The notes under the pieces: generated by a model
Told to the model about the DNA's origin: nothing
The model's input: only the letters and a program-made list of their open reading frames with translations
The model's database searches: none
Program-made: the position numbers and the translations under genes
In this document: positions 1 through 7,506 of the stretch, one piece after another
Position numbering within the stretch: the stretch's first letter is position 1
Layout: each line of letters starts with the position of its first letter
Origin: Williamsia serinedens
Lineage (GTDB): Bacteria > Actinomycetota > Actinomycetes > Mycobacteriales > Mycobacteriaceae
Assembly (NCBI RefSeq): GCF_024171725.1
Contig: NZ_JAMTCG010000004.1
Span: 124,001-188,000 of the forward strand
Length of the DNA: 64,000 nucleotides
Direction: 5' to 3'

Positions 1-764
1 TCGGTCGTGGTCAACAGCGCGACGTCGGCCTCGGAGACGGTGCCTGCCGACAGCAGCGTCGTGCGGATCCAGTCCATGAGGCCGCCCCAGTACTCGGTGC
101 CGAGCAGGACGATCGGGAACCGGGTGACCTTGCGGGTCTGCACCAGCGTCAGCGCCTCGAACAGTTCGTCGAGGGTGCCGAAACCGCCGGGCAGGCAGAC
201 GAACGCCTGCGCGTACTTCACGAACATCGTCTTGCGGGCGAAGAAGTAGCGGAAGTTGACCCCGAGGTCGACCCAGTCGTTCATCGACTGCTCGAACGGC
301 AGCTCGATGCCCAGACCGATGGAGACACCACCGGCCTCCGCCGCCCCCCGGTTCGCGGCCTCCATGGCCCCCGGCCCACCGCCGGTGATGACGGCGAGAC
401 CCGCACGGGCCAGCGCGGCGCCGAGCTCGACGCCCATGGCGTACTCGGGCGCGTCCGGCCGGGTGCGGGCGGAGCCGAACACCGTGACCGCCGACGACAC
501 CCCGGACAGCGCGTCGAACCCGGCGACGAACTCCGACTGGATCCGCAGGACTCGCCATGGGTCACGCTCGGCGCGGTCGGCGCGCAACCGCCCGTCGAGG
601 TCGCTGCGGGCGTCGAGGTCGGTGGTGTCGAGCAGTCGGTGGTCGGACGTCGACGCGGGCTCGGAGCGGTCGCGTCGTCGACAACTCGCCCCGGCGTAAC
701 TCAGCGGTGCGGGCGCGGTCCGGTCGGGGCGTTCGGCATCGGTGCTGTCGGGATCGGGGGCCAC
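1..764 (-). CDS. LOG-family (TIGR00730-type) Rossmann protein, 3' end cut by window edge
   Basis: The readable part (about 254 codons) carries the family signatures GGGPGAMEAANRGA and PGGFGTLDELFE, the nucleotide-binding/phosphoribohydrolase motifs of lysine-decarboxylase-like LOG proteins. Known family members cleave the ribose phosphate from nucleoside 5'-monophosphates; the substrate here is unknown. The long, charged N-terminal stretch before the Rossmann core marks the longer actinobacterial form rather than the ~190-residue cytokinin LOG. I chose the GTG at 764 because it lies 35 bases after the dapE stop on the same strand, which suggests co-transcription; the frame stays open through a low-complexity acidic N-terminus, so the start is uncertain. 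The C-terminus is missing because the gene runs off the left edge. Confidence 0.8.
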   Translation of the reverse strand, partial: MAPDPDSTDAERPDRTAPAPLSYAGASCRRRDRSEPASTSDHRLLDTTDLDARSDLDGRLRADRAERDPWRVLRIQSEFVAGFDALSGVSSAVTVFGSARTRPDAPEYAMGVELGAALARAGLAVITGGGPGAMEAANRGAAEAGGVSIGLGIELPFEQSMNDWVDLGVNFRYFFARKTMFVKYAQAFVCLPGGFGTLDELFEALTLVQTRKVTRFPIVLLGTEYWGGLMDWIRTTLLSAGTVSEADVALLTTT

Positions 765-799
765 GCCGCGACGGTAGTCGAGCGGTCGGGTCCCGCCGG

Positions 800-1909
800 T
801 CAGCCCGTCGGCGTCGTCAGGTAGCGGCGCAGAGTCGCGGTGACCGATCGGATCTCTGCGGCCGAGACGCGTTCGTCGCGGCGGTGGGCGAGGCTCGGAT
901 CGCCCGGGCCCAGATTCACCGCCGGTACCCCTCGGGCGGCGAAGCGGGACACGTCGGTCCAGCCGAACTTCGCGCGGAACCGACCGTCGGCGGCGTCGAC
1001 GAGCCCGCGCGCCGCCGGGTGCGACAACCCCGGGAGGGCACCCGGCGCGAGGTCGGTGACGGTCATCGTGACCTCCCCCGCGTCGAGCGGGCCGGCGAAG
1101 GTCTCCCGGACGTGCGCGAGAGCCGCGTCGGCGTCACGGTCGGGGGCGAATCGGAAGTTCACGTCGAGGGTGGCGACGTCGGGGACGACGTTGCCGGCCA
1201 CTCCCCCGCCGACGGCGACCGCCGACAGCCCCTCCCGGTACTCGCACCCGTCGATGTCGACCCGACGCGGCTCGTAGTCGGCAAGGATGCGGAGCGCACC
1301 GGCGAGGTGGTGGATCGCGTTGTCGCCCATCCACGATCGCGCCGAGTGTGCGCGCACACCCGAGGCCTCCAGCCGCACCCGCACCGTCCCCTGACAGCCG
1401 GCCTCGATCAGGCCCCCCGTCGGCTCACCCAGGATCGCCACGTCGGCCTCGAGCCAGTCGGGCAGCTCGCGCTCGATGACGCCGAGCCCGTTGCGGGCCG
1501 CGTCGATCTCCTCGCAGTCGTAGAAGATGAGCGTCAGGTCGTGCGCCGGGTCGGCGACCGTGGCTGCGAGGTGGAGGAACACCGCGTCGCCGGACTTCAT
1601 GTCGACGGTCCCGCAACCGTGCAGAACCGTGTCGTCGCCGTCGGGTGTGCGGTGGTGGGGCACGTTCTCGGCGATGGGCACCGTGTCGAGATGGCCGGCG
1701 AGGATGACGCGACTCGGGCGACCGCGGTCGGTGCGCGCGAGCACCCGGTTGCCGTCCCGGACGATCTCGAAACCCGTTGTCTGGGCACGCAACGCGGCCT
1801 CGACGGCGTCGGCGACGGCGGCCTCGTCCTGCGACACGCTGGGGATGTCGACGAGTGCGGCCGTCAGCTCGACGGGGTCGTCGTGCAGGTCCAGATGTGC
1901 GGTGCTCAC
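800..1909 (-). CDS. dapE: succinyl-diaminopimelate desuccinylase
   Basis: A 369-residue M20-family metallopeptidase. It hydrolyses N-succinyl-LL-diaminopimelate to LL-diaminopimelate in the succinylase branch of lysine and cell-wall DAP synthesis. Visible family motifs are GHLDTVP (first metal His and the catalytic Asp two residues on), [10 protein letters not shown] (bridging Asp), YDCEEID (acid pair) and LGEPTGG. The frame is open further upstream, but the GTG at 1909 gives the expected family length, starts [11 protein letters not shown], and has a TAGCCT box (1918-1923 read on the minus strand) 8 bases before it, so a leaderless mRNA is likely. It is divergent from the short-chain dehydrogenase at 1980 and lies two genes away from dapD. 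Confidence 0.93.
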   Translation of the reverse strand: MSTAHLDLHDDPVELTAALVDIPSVSQDEAAVADAVEAALRAQTTGFEIVRDGNRVLARTDRGRPSRVILAGHLDTVPIAENVPHHRTPDGDDTVLHGCGTVDMKSGDAVFLHLAATVADPAHDLTLIFYDCEEIDAARNGLGVIERELPDWLEADVAILGEPTGGLIEAGCQGTVRVRLEASGVRAHSARSWMGDNAIHHLAGALRILADYEPRRVDIDGCEYREGLSAVAVGGGVAGNVVPDVATLDVNFRFAPDRDADAALAHVRETFAGPLDAGEVTMTVTDLAPGALPGLSHPAARGLVDAADGRFRAKFGWTDVSRFAARGVPAVNLGPGDPSLAHRRDERVSAAEIRSVTATLRRYLTTPTG

Positions 1910-1979
1910 GGTCGTCGAGGCTAATCGCGTGATCGGTCGGCGTGGAATACCGCCGCCGCACGCGTGAGTTGCCCCGGGC

Positions 1980-2645
1980 ATGACGACTCTCGCGATCGTG
2001 GGTGCAGGTGCAGGACTGGGTGCGGCGGTGGCCCGCCGATTCGGGGCGGAGGGGTTCTCCGTCGGGTTGATCTCCCGCAACCAGGGGCGGCTCGACGCAC
2101 TCGCCGACGACCTCGGCAAGGCCGGGGTGCACGCGAAAGGCTTCACCGCCGACGTGCGCGACCCGGCCTCGATCGCCTCCGCCCTCGAGCAGGTCACCGA
2201 GACACTCGGACCGATCGAGGTGCTGCAGTACAGCCCGCTGCCGCAGAAGGACTTCATGCGTCCGGTCCTGGAGACCACCCCCGCCGACATGGTCGGCCCG
2301 GTCGAGTTCTCGATCTACGGCCCGATCGCCGCGGTGCACCAGGTGGTCCCGGGCATGCGGTTCCTCGGCGAGAACAAGGGCACCATCCTGTTCGTCAACG
2401 GCGGGTCGGCGGTCAAGCCGGGTCGTGCGGTGACCGGCACCTCGGTGGCGTTCGCCGGGCAGGCCGCCTACGCACAGCTGCTCAACGAGGTGCTGGGCGA
2501 GGAGGGCATCCAGGTCTCGCAGCTGATCATCGGCGGGTCCATCTCCGAGGACCACCCCGAGAAGAACCCCACCGCGCTGGCGGAGAAGCTCTGGGAGCTG
2601 CACACCGGCCGCGACCGCTTCCGCATCCAGGTCGACTCGGACTGA
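1980..2645 (+). CDS. short-chain dehydrogenase/reductase-like protein
   Basis: A 221-residue protein with an N-terminal Rossmann fingerprint, [16 protein letters not shown], a variant of the SDR TGxxxGxG motif, followed by a conserved NAD(P)-type core ([14 protein letters not shown]). The usual YxxxK catalytic pair is not clear: the expected region reads [14 protein letters not shown], with a Tyr but no Lys three residues on, so it may be catalytically altered. It lies between dapE (divergent) and dapD (same strand, 18 bases downstream) and could share a transcript with dapD, though dapD has its own promoter-like box. Substrate unknown. Confidence 0.8.
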   Translation: MTTLAIVGAGAGLGAAVARRFGAEGFSVGLISRNQGRLDALADDLGKAGVHAKGFTADVRDPASIASALEQVTETLGPIEVLQYSPLPQKDFMRPVLETTPADMVGPVEFSIYGPIAAVHQVVPGMRFLGENKGTILFVNGGSAVKPGRAVTGTSVAFAGQAAYAQLLNEVLGEEGIQVSQLIIGGSISEDHPEKNPTALAEKLWELHTGRDRFRIQVDSD

Positions 2646-2663
2646 CCGGTAAGGTCACGAGCC

Positions 2664-3620
2664 GTGACTGAAGCAACGTCTGCGTCCGGGGTCGGCATCG
2701 CCACCATCACCGACGACGGCAAGGTCCTCGACACCTGGTTCCCCGCACCCGAACTCGGCACCGGCGGCGAGTCGGGCACGCAGCGGTTGTCGGGCGACGA
2801 CGTCCCCGCCGACCTGGCCGCCCTCGTCACCGTCGACGAGGCGCGTGGCGTCTCACTCGTCGCGGTGCGGACCGTGATCGGCGACCTGTCGCAGCCGCCC
2901 GCCGACGCCCACGACGTGTACCTGCGTCTGCACCTGTTGTCGCACAGGCTGATCCGGCCGCACGGCGCGAACCTCGACGGTCAGTTCGGTCTGCTGAGCA
3001 ACGTCGTGTGGACCAACTTCGGGCCGTGTGCGGTCGAGGGCTTCGAACTGACGCGCGCCCGGCTGAAGGCACGCGGCCCGGTCGCGGTCTACGGCGTCGA
3101 CAAGTTCCCCCGCATGGTCGACTACGTCGTGCCGTCGGGTGTGCGCATCGGCGACGCCGACCGTGTGCGCCTCGGGGCGCACCTCGCGAGCGGCACCACC
3201 GTCATGCACGAGGGCTTCGTGAACTTCAACGCCGGTACGCTCGGCAACTCGATGGTCGAAGGCCGCATCTCCGCCGGTGTCGTCGTCGACGACGGCTCCG
3301 ACGTCGGCGGCGGCGCGTCGATCATGGGCACGCTGTCCGGCGGTGGCACGACGGTCATCTCGCTGGGCAAGCGGTGCCTTCTGGGCGCCAACTCGGGCTG
3401 CGGCATCTCGCTCGGCGACGACTGCGTCGTCGAGGCGGGCCTCTACGTCACCGCGGGCACCAAGGTCACCGGCCCGGACGGGACGACGGTGAAGGCACGC
3501 GACCTGTCGGGACGCAGCAACCTGCTCTTTCGTCGCAACAGCGTCAGCGGCGCCGTCGAGGTGGTGCCGTGGAAGGGCGACGGCATCGCCCTCAACGAGG
3601 CCCTGCACGCCAACGACTGA
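2664..3620 (+). CDS. dapD: 2,3,4,5-tetrahydropyridine-2,6-dicarboxylate N-succinyltransferase
   Basis: A 318-residue DapD of the actinobacterial type (M. tuberculosis Rv1201c is of similar length). It transfers succinyl from succinyl-CoA to tetrahydrodipicolinate, the step before DapC and DapE. The C-terminal half has the hexapeptide-repeat texture of left-handed beta-helix acyltransferases ([18 protein letters not shown], then [13 protein letters not shown]) and the conserved stretch [18 protein letters not shown]. The start is GTG at 2664; a TAAGGT box at 2650-2655 ends 8 bases before it, suggesting leaderless transcription independent of the SDR gene. It converges on dapC across the repeat array at 3654-3929. 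Confidence 0.95.
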   Translation: MTEATSASGVGIATITDDGKVLDTWFPAPELGTGGESGTQRLSGDDVPADLAALVTVDEARGVSLVAVRTVIGDLSQPPADAHDVYLRLHLLSHRLIRPHGANLDGQFGLLSNVVWTNFGPCAVEGFELTRARLKARGPVAVYGVDKFPRMVDYVVPSGVRIGDADRVRLGAHLASGTTVMHEGFVNFNAGTLGNSMVEGRISAGVVVDDGSDVGGGASIMGTLSGGGTTVISLGKRCLLGANSGCGISLGDDCVVEAGLYVTAGTKVTGPDGTTVKARDLSGRSNLLFRRNSVSGAVEVVPWKGDGIALNEALHAND

Positions 3621-3653
3621 CCCGCGCCACCGCCCCACACCCCGGGGCAGACT

Positions 3654-3929
3654 CGCCGAGCGTGCCGACACCACTCGCCGAGCGTGCAGTAAATCCCGCC
3701 GACCGTGCGGTAGATCCCGTCGACCTTGCGGACAACTCCGTCGCGCGCGAAGCTTCTGCACGCTCGACGGGATTTCCCGCACGCTCGAGGGGTTTTTCTG
3801 CACGCTCGAGGGGTTTTTCTGCACGCTCGACGCGGTCTGTCGGCACGCTCGACGTCGAGTATCGGCACGCTCGACGCGGTCTGTCGGCACGCTCGACGTC
3901 GAGTATCGGCACGCTCGGCGGCGTGGGAC
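3654..3929. repeat. array of 21-22 bp units in two opposed orientations, between dapD and dapC
   Basis: This convergent gap holds about twelve units headed by GCACGCTCGRCG. Eight forward units start at 3758, 3779, 3800, 3821, 3843, 3865, 3887 and 3909, so the period is exactly 21 then 22 bases. Four units in reverse complement start at 3654, 3676, 3697 and 3718. The tails vary: one type reads GGGGTTTTTCT (two adjacent identical copies), another alternates CGCGGTCTGTCG and CGTCGAGTATCG twice. The opposed halves could pair into a long stem. The same unit recurs at 6621-6707, also between convergent genes. The frames are open on both strands here, but the translations are repetitive Arg/Ala peptides and I do not count them as genes. 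Confidence 0.9.
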
Positions 3930-3935
3930 CCAGGG

Positions 3936-5087
3936 TCAGGCGCCGGGGGCGACCGTCTGGGTGAGTCGGGCGACGGCGGCGGCGATGCGCTCGTCGGTGG
4001 CGGTCAGGGCGATCCGGACGTGCTGCGCGCCGGCGGGACCGTAGAACTCGCCGGGCGCGGCCAGGATCCCGAGCTCTGCCAACCACGCGACGGTGTCGCG
4101 GCACGGTTCGCCGCGCGTCGCCCACAGGTACAGCCCGGCCTCGGAGTGGTCGATGCGGAACCCGGCGTGGCGGACGGCCGTCGACAGAGCGGTCCGGCGG
4201 GCGCAGTACCGCTCCCGCTGATCGGCGACGTGCTCGTCGTCGCCGAGTGCCGCGACCATCGCCGACTGCACCGGGAACGGCACGATCAGCCCAGCGTGCT
4301 TGCGGACGGCGAGCAACTCCCCGATCAGCTCGCGATCACCGGCGAGGAATCCCGCCCGGTACCCGGCGAGGTTCGAGATCTTCGACAGCGAGTGCACCGC
4401 GACGAGTCCGCTGACGTCGTCGTCGCACACACGTGGGTCGAGGATCGACACGGCCTCGGCGTCCCAGGCGAGACCCAGATAGCACTCGTCGGAGATGACG
4501 ATCGTCCCGCGCTCACGCGCCCACGCCACCACCTTGCGGAGGTGGTCGACGCCCAGGACCTTCCCGGTCGGGTTCGACGGGGAGTTCAGGAAGATCGCGC
4601 CGGGTCTCGACGGACCCAGCGCCACCGTCGAATCGGCGCGCACCGGGGTCGCACCGGCGAGCAACACACCGACCTCGTAGGTCGGGTAGGCGACCTCGGG
4701 GATGACGATCTCGTCGCCCGGGCCGAAGCCGAGGAGGGAGACGATCGACGCGATGGCCTCCTTGGTCCCGATGACCGGCAGGATCTGCGCGCCGTCCAGC
4801 GGCGTCGACCCGTACCGACGGGTGAGGGCGGCCGCGGCGGCGTCGCGCAGATCGGCCGTGCCGGCGGTCGCCGGGTATCCCGGGAACCCCGCGCCGCCGT
4901 CGAGACCACGACGGACGACGTCGGCGATGGGGTCCACCGGGGTCCCGACGGACAGGTCGACGATGCCGTCGGGGTGGGCGGCGGCTCGCGCCTTCACCTC
5001 GCTCAGCGAGTCCCAGGGGAAGTCGGGCAGTGTCGCGCCGACACCGCGTCGCGGACGGGTGCCCGCGAGGGCGGCGTTCTCGGTCAC
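3936..5087 (-). CDS. dapC: N-succinyl-LL-diaminopimelate aminotransferase
   Basis: A 383-residue fold-type I PLP aminotransferase. It converts N-succinyl-2-amino-6-ketopimelate to N-succinyl-LL-DAP with glutamate, between DapD and DapE. Visible motifs: NSPSNPTGK (substrate/PLP-binding Asn loop), DECYLGLAW (Asp and Tyr contacting PLP), and HSLSKISNLAGYRAGF with the Schiff-base Lys. The GTG start at 5087 follows the ferredoxin stop by 13 bases, the fdxC-dapC order known from mycobacteria, so both are probably one transcript. Confidence 0.92.
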   Translation of the reverse strand: MTENAALAGTRPRRGVGATLPDFPWDSLSEVKARAAAHPDGIVDLSVGTPVDPIADVVRRGLDGGAGFPGYPATAGTADLRDAAAAALTRRYGSTPLDGAQILPVIGTKEAIASIVSLLGFGPGDEIVIPEVAYPTYEVGVLLAGATPVRADSTVALGPSRPGAIFLNSPSNPTGKVLGVDHLRKVVAWARERGTIVISDECYLGLAWDAEAVSILDPRVCDDDVSGLVAVHSLSKISNLAGYRAGFLAGDRELIGELLAVRKHAGLIVPFPVQSAMVAALGDDEHVADQRERYCARRTALSTAVRHAGFRIDHSEAGLYLWATRGEPCRDTVAWLAELGILAAPGEFYGPAGAQHVRIALTATDERIAAAVARLTQTVAPGA

Positions 5088-5100
5088 TCTTCGGTGTCCG

Positions 5101-5430
5101 TCACTCTTCGGTGTTCATCGGCGGCAGACCCTTGATGAACGCGGGGTCGTTCGCCGTCTTGCCGACCTTGCTCGCGCCCCCGGGCGAACCGAGGTCGTCG
5201 AAGAAGTCGACGTTGGCCTTGACGTAGGGCTCCCACTCGTCGGGGACGTCGTCCTCGTAGAAGATGGCCTCCACCGGGCACACGGGCTCACACGCCCCGC
5301 AGTCGACGCACTCGTCGGGCTGGATGTAGAGCATCCGCTCGCCCTCGTAGATGCAATCCACCGGGCACTCCTCCACGCAGGCCCGATCCAGCAGGTCCAC
5401 ACAGGGCTCGGCGATGATGTACGTCAACAC
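5101..5430 (-). CDS. fdxC: 7Fe-type ferredoxin
   Basis: About 109 residues, matching actinobacterial FdxC. It carries two cysteine clusters, CVEECPVDC near the N-terminus and CVDCGACEPVCPVEAI in the middle, as in ferredoxins with one [3Fe-4S] and one [4Fe-4S] centre. The C-terminal tail reads FFDDLGSPGGASKVG, conserved in this group. It is a soluble low-potential electron carrier. The start is unclear: GTG at 5430 is followed directly by TTG at 5427, and an AAGGAG Shine-Dalgarno lies 3 and 6 bases before them, so TTG may be the better-spaced start. Upstream, 5431-5649 is non-coding and should hold its promoter and that of the divergent cupin gene. Confidence 0.93.
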   Translation of the reverse strand: MLTYIIAEPCVDLLDRACVEECPVDCIYEGERMLYIQPDECVDCGACEPVCPVEAIFYEDDVPDEWEPYVKANVDFFDDLGSPGGASKVGKTANDPAFIKGLPPMNTEE

Positions 5431-5649
5431 ACTCTCCTTCGCAGTACGCGCGTTCTCCCAAGTATCCGTGTCGGCGGCACGCAGGGACAAGCGGGGTCTA
5501 ACCGAGGAGTTTCGGATCACAGCGGCTGCAAACCTCCCCGACCTGCTGTCGGACAACCACCCTGGGGGCCGTGACTGTTCCCCGACTGCCTGGGCGATGT
5601 CGCGGCTGATCGAGCCGACCACCCCGCCCCGCCTCGCCCCGGAGAACCG

Positions 5650-6201
5650 ATGCTCACCCAGACCCGCCCGACGACGCCCGCACCGTCCCGCGTCGACGCC
5701 CCGCACCGCGTCCTGCCGACGCGGCTGTGCCCCACCGACCTGCTGCGGCTGACCGATGAGACCGCGGTCGACGTGCTCGACGGCCGGCACGACGCCGTGC
5801 TGCCGGCGCACTGGAGCACGACGGAACGATGGTCGACGCGACTCGTCGCCGACGACGAGGTCGACGTCTGGTTGATCAGCTGGACCCCCGGCGTGTCGAC
5901 GGAGCTGCACGACCACGCCGGCTCGCTCGGCGCGTTGACCGTCGTGTCGGGGAGTCTCGCCGAGTACCGCTGGACCGGTCGCGAGCTGCGGGCGCGCACC
6001 CTCGACGCGGGCGACCAGGCGTCGTTCCCGCTCGGTTGGGTGCACGACGTGATGCGGAACCCCACCGCGCCGATCACCGTCGAGCCGACACTCAGCGTCC
6101 ACGCGTACTCGCCGCCGCTCACCGCCATGTCGTACTACGAGGTGACCGCGGAACAGTCGCTGCGTCGGGTCCGCACCGAGCTCACCGATCAACCCGAGTG
6201 A
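5650..6201 (+). CDS. cysteine dioxygenase-like cupin
   Basis: A 183-residue single-domain cupin. The core reads TELHDHAGSLGALTVVSG, giving two of the three His ligands of a non-haem iron centre, with a later PLGWVHDVMRNP supplying the third. This pattern fits type I cysteine dioxygenases, which oxidise cysteine to cysteine sulfinate. The neighbouring rhodanese starts 26 bases downstream, so a sulfur-metabolism pair is plausible. ATG at 5650 follows CGGAGAACCG, a reasonable ribosome-binding site. A related thiol dioxygenase with another substrate (for example mercaptopropionate) cannot be excluded from sequence alone. Confidence 0.85.
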   Translation: MLTQTRPTTPAPSRVDAPHRVLPTRLCPTDLLRLTDETAVDVLDGRHDAVLPAHWSTTERWSTRLVADDEVDVWLISWTPGVSTELHDHAGSLGALTVVSGSLAEYRWTGRELRARTLDAGDQASFPLGWVHDVMRNPTAPITVEPTLSVHAYSPPLTAMSYYEVTAEQSLRRVRTELTDQPE

Positions 6202-6226
6202 CCGCGACGCGGCATACCCTTCGCCC

Positions 6227-6613
6227 ATGAGCGCACCCCGCACCATCGACGACGTCCTCGACGACGCGCGGTCGCGGCTGCAGCGGCTCGCGGCCGAGGA
6301 CCTCGCCGCCGAGGTCGCGGACGGCGCGGTCGTCGTCGACATCCGACCGGCCGCGCAACGCGCCGTCGAGGGCGAGGTGCCCGGCGCACTGGTCATCGAG
6401 CGCAACGTGCTGGAGTGGCGGGCCGACCCGTCGAGCGACGCCCGCATCCCGGAGGCCGTCGACCACGACGTGCGGTGGATCGTCGTGTGCCAACAGGGCT
6501 ACACGTCGTCGCTGGCCGCGGCCGCCCTGCAGGACCTCGGTCTGCACCGCGCCACCGACGTCATCGGGGGCCAGGAGGCGCTGCGCGACATCGGGTACGC
6601 GCCTCCCGCCTGA
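6227..6613 (+). CDS. rhodanese-like sulfurtransferase
   Basis: A 128-residue single rhodanese domain. The active-site loop is CQQGYTSSLAAAALQDLG with the catalytic Cys present; the N-terminal DIRP and PGALVIERNVLEWR segments are typical of the family. It probably transfers sulfane sulfur to an acceptor thiol. It follows the cysteine-dioxygenase-like gene by 25 bases but also has a TACCCT box (6215-6220) 6 bases before its ATG, so it may be transcribed separately and leaderless. Confidence 0.88.
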   Translation: MSAPRTIDDVLDDARSRLQRLAAEDLAAEVADGAVVVDIRPAAQRAVEGEVPGALVIERNVLEWRADPSSDARIPEAVDHDVRWIVVCQQGYTSSLAAAALQDLGLHRATDVIGGQEALRDIGYAPPA

Positions 6614-6620
6614 CGGGACT

Positions 6621-6707
6621 GCACGCTCGGCGGTGATCTTCTGCCCGCTCGGCGGCGATTTTGTGCCCGCTCGGCGGGATCTTGTGCACGCTCGGCGAGG
6701 TGGCGCC
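6621..6707 (+). repeat. four 21-22 bp units, second site of the dapD/dapC repeat family
   Basis: Units begin at 6621, 6643, 6665 and 6686 with G-C-[AC]-CGCTCGGCGG followed by a T-rich tail such as CGATTTTGT. Unit and period match the array at 3758-3929. As there, the repeat sits between the ends of two convergent genes (rhodanese and the hypothetical at 6723), here in one orientation only. Confidence 0.88.
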
Positions 6708-6722
6708 GGGTGCGCGCGCGGG

Positions 6723-7490
6723 TCAGACGTGGACGGGTGCGCGCAGGCTCGCGGTGGCGGCGTCGGCGGCCCGCGACAGGGCTGCCCGCTCCCCCACGTA
6801 GTCGGCGACGGCCCCCACGACGGGAAGCTTGCTCAGCAGCCGCCACGGCTGCTTGGGCTGCGGCCGGTGCGACAGCACGTCGGTGATGGACCGCAGCAGA
6901 CCCACGACCGCCCACACCGACTTCACGAGATCGAGGGGCGACGAGATGCGCACGCCGTGCCGGGCGGGCAGGCGGTCGTCGGCACCGTCGGCGAGCAGTC
7001 GGCGGGAGTCGACGACGCGGTCGCACAGCAGCGCCGCGAGCTGATCGGTCTGGTCGTGCCGGTCGCGGACGCCGTGCACCCGCTGGACGGCGCAGATGAT
7101 GATCGCCTGGTGGGCGAAGCCGACGAGGTCCTGGATCGGCAGCCGATCGGCGAGCACCCCGAACACGCCCGGGTAGGCCACGACGACGGTCCCCAGGGCA
7201 CCGACGCGGTCGACCCACCAGGCGGTCCGCTGGTCGACGGTCCACTTCTCCCACCGTGCGGTCCCGGGTGCCCCGGTCTGGTCGGTCGCCCAGACGATCG
7301 CGTGCGCGACGGTGGCCAGCAGCGAGTCGTCGTCGGACGACGCGGCGACCTCACGGGTCGCGCGCTTCAGGCCGAGCAGGTCGACGTTCTCGAGCACGTC
7401 GAGGACAGGATTGACGATGCCGGTGGCGGTGTAGAGCACACGCGCGACGTCACGATCGGTGATCGGCTGCTTCGGGGTCGCAGGGGCCAC
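6723..7490 (-). CDS. conserved hypothetical protein
   Basis: A 255-residue soluble-looking protein that I do not recognise. It has no signal peptide and no clear catalytic motif; the middle is hydrophobic in patches (GALGTVVVAYPGVFGVLA, then QAIIICAVQRVHG), possibly membrane-associated. GTG at 7490 follows the fbiC stop by 16 bases, so it is probably the last gene of the typA-fbiC operon. That placement hints at a link with F420 or cell-envelope functions but does not show one. Confidence 0.7.
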   Translation of the reverse strand: MAPATPKQPITDRDVARVLYTATGIVNPVLDVLENVDLLGLKRATREVAASSDDDSLLATVAHAIVWATDQTGAPGTARWEKWTVDQRTAWWVDRVGALGTVVVAYPGVFGVLADRLPIQDLVGFAHQAIIICAVQRVHGVRDRHDQTDQLAALLCDRVVDSRRLLADGADDRLPARHGVRISSPLDLVKSVWAVVGLLRSITDVLSHRPQPKQPWRLLSKLPVVGAVADYVGERAALSRAADAATASLRAPVHV

Positions 7491-7506
7491 GGGTGGATCC
7501 CTTCGC

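Noticed and set aside
557-1924. 455-codon open frame on the plus strand
   Set aside because: It is antisense to dapE and the LOG gene, with Arg-rich composition and no motif.
3758-3929. CRISPR-like array
   Set aside because: Regular spacing drew attention, but the unit is only 21-22 bases including the variable part, tails are shared between units, and there are no cas genes or true spacers.
3592-4125. Open frames through the 3654-3929 repeats
   Set aside because: The translations are tandem Arg/Ala/Ser peptides created by the repeat, extend into the neighbouring gene in a wrong frame and lack a ribosome-binding site.
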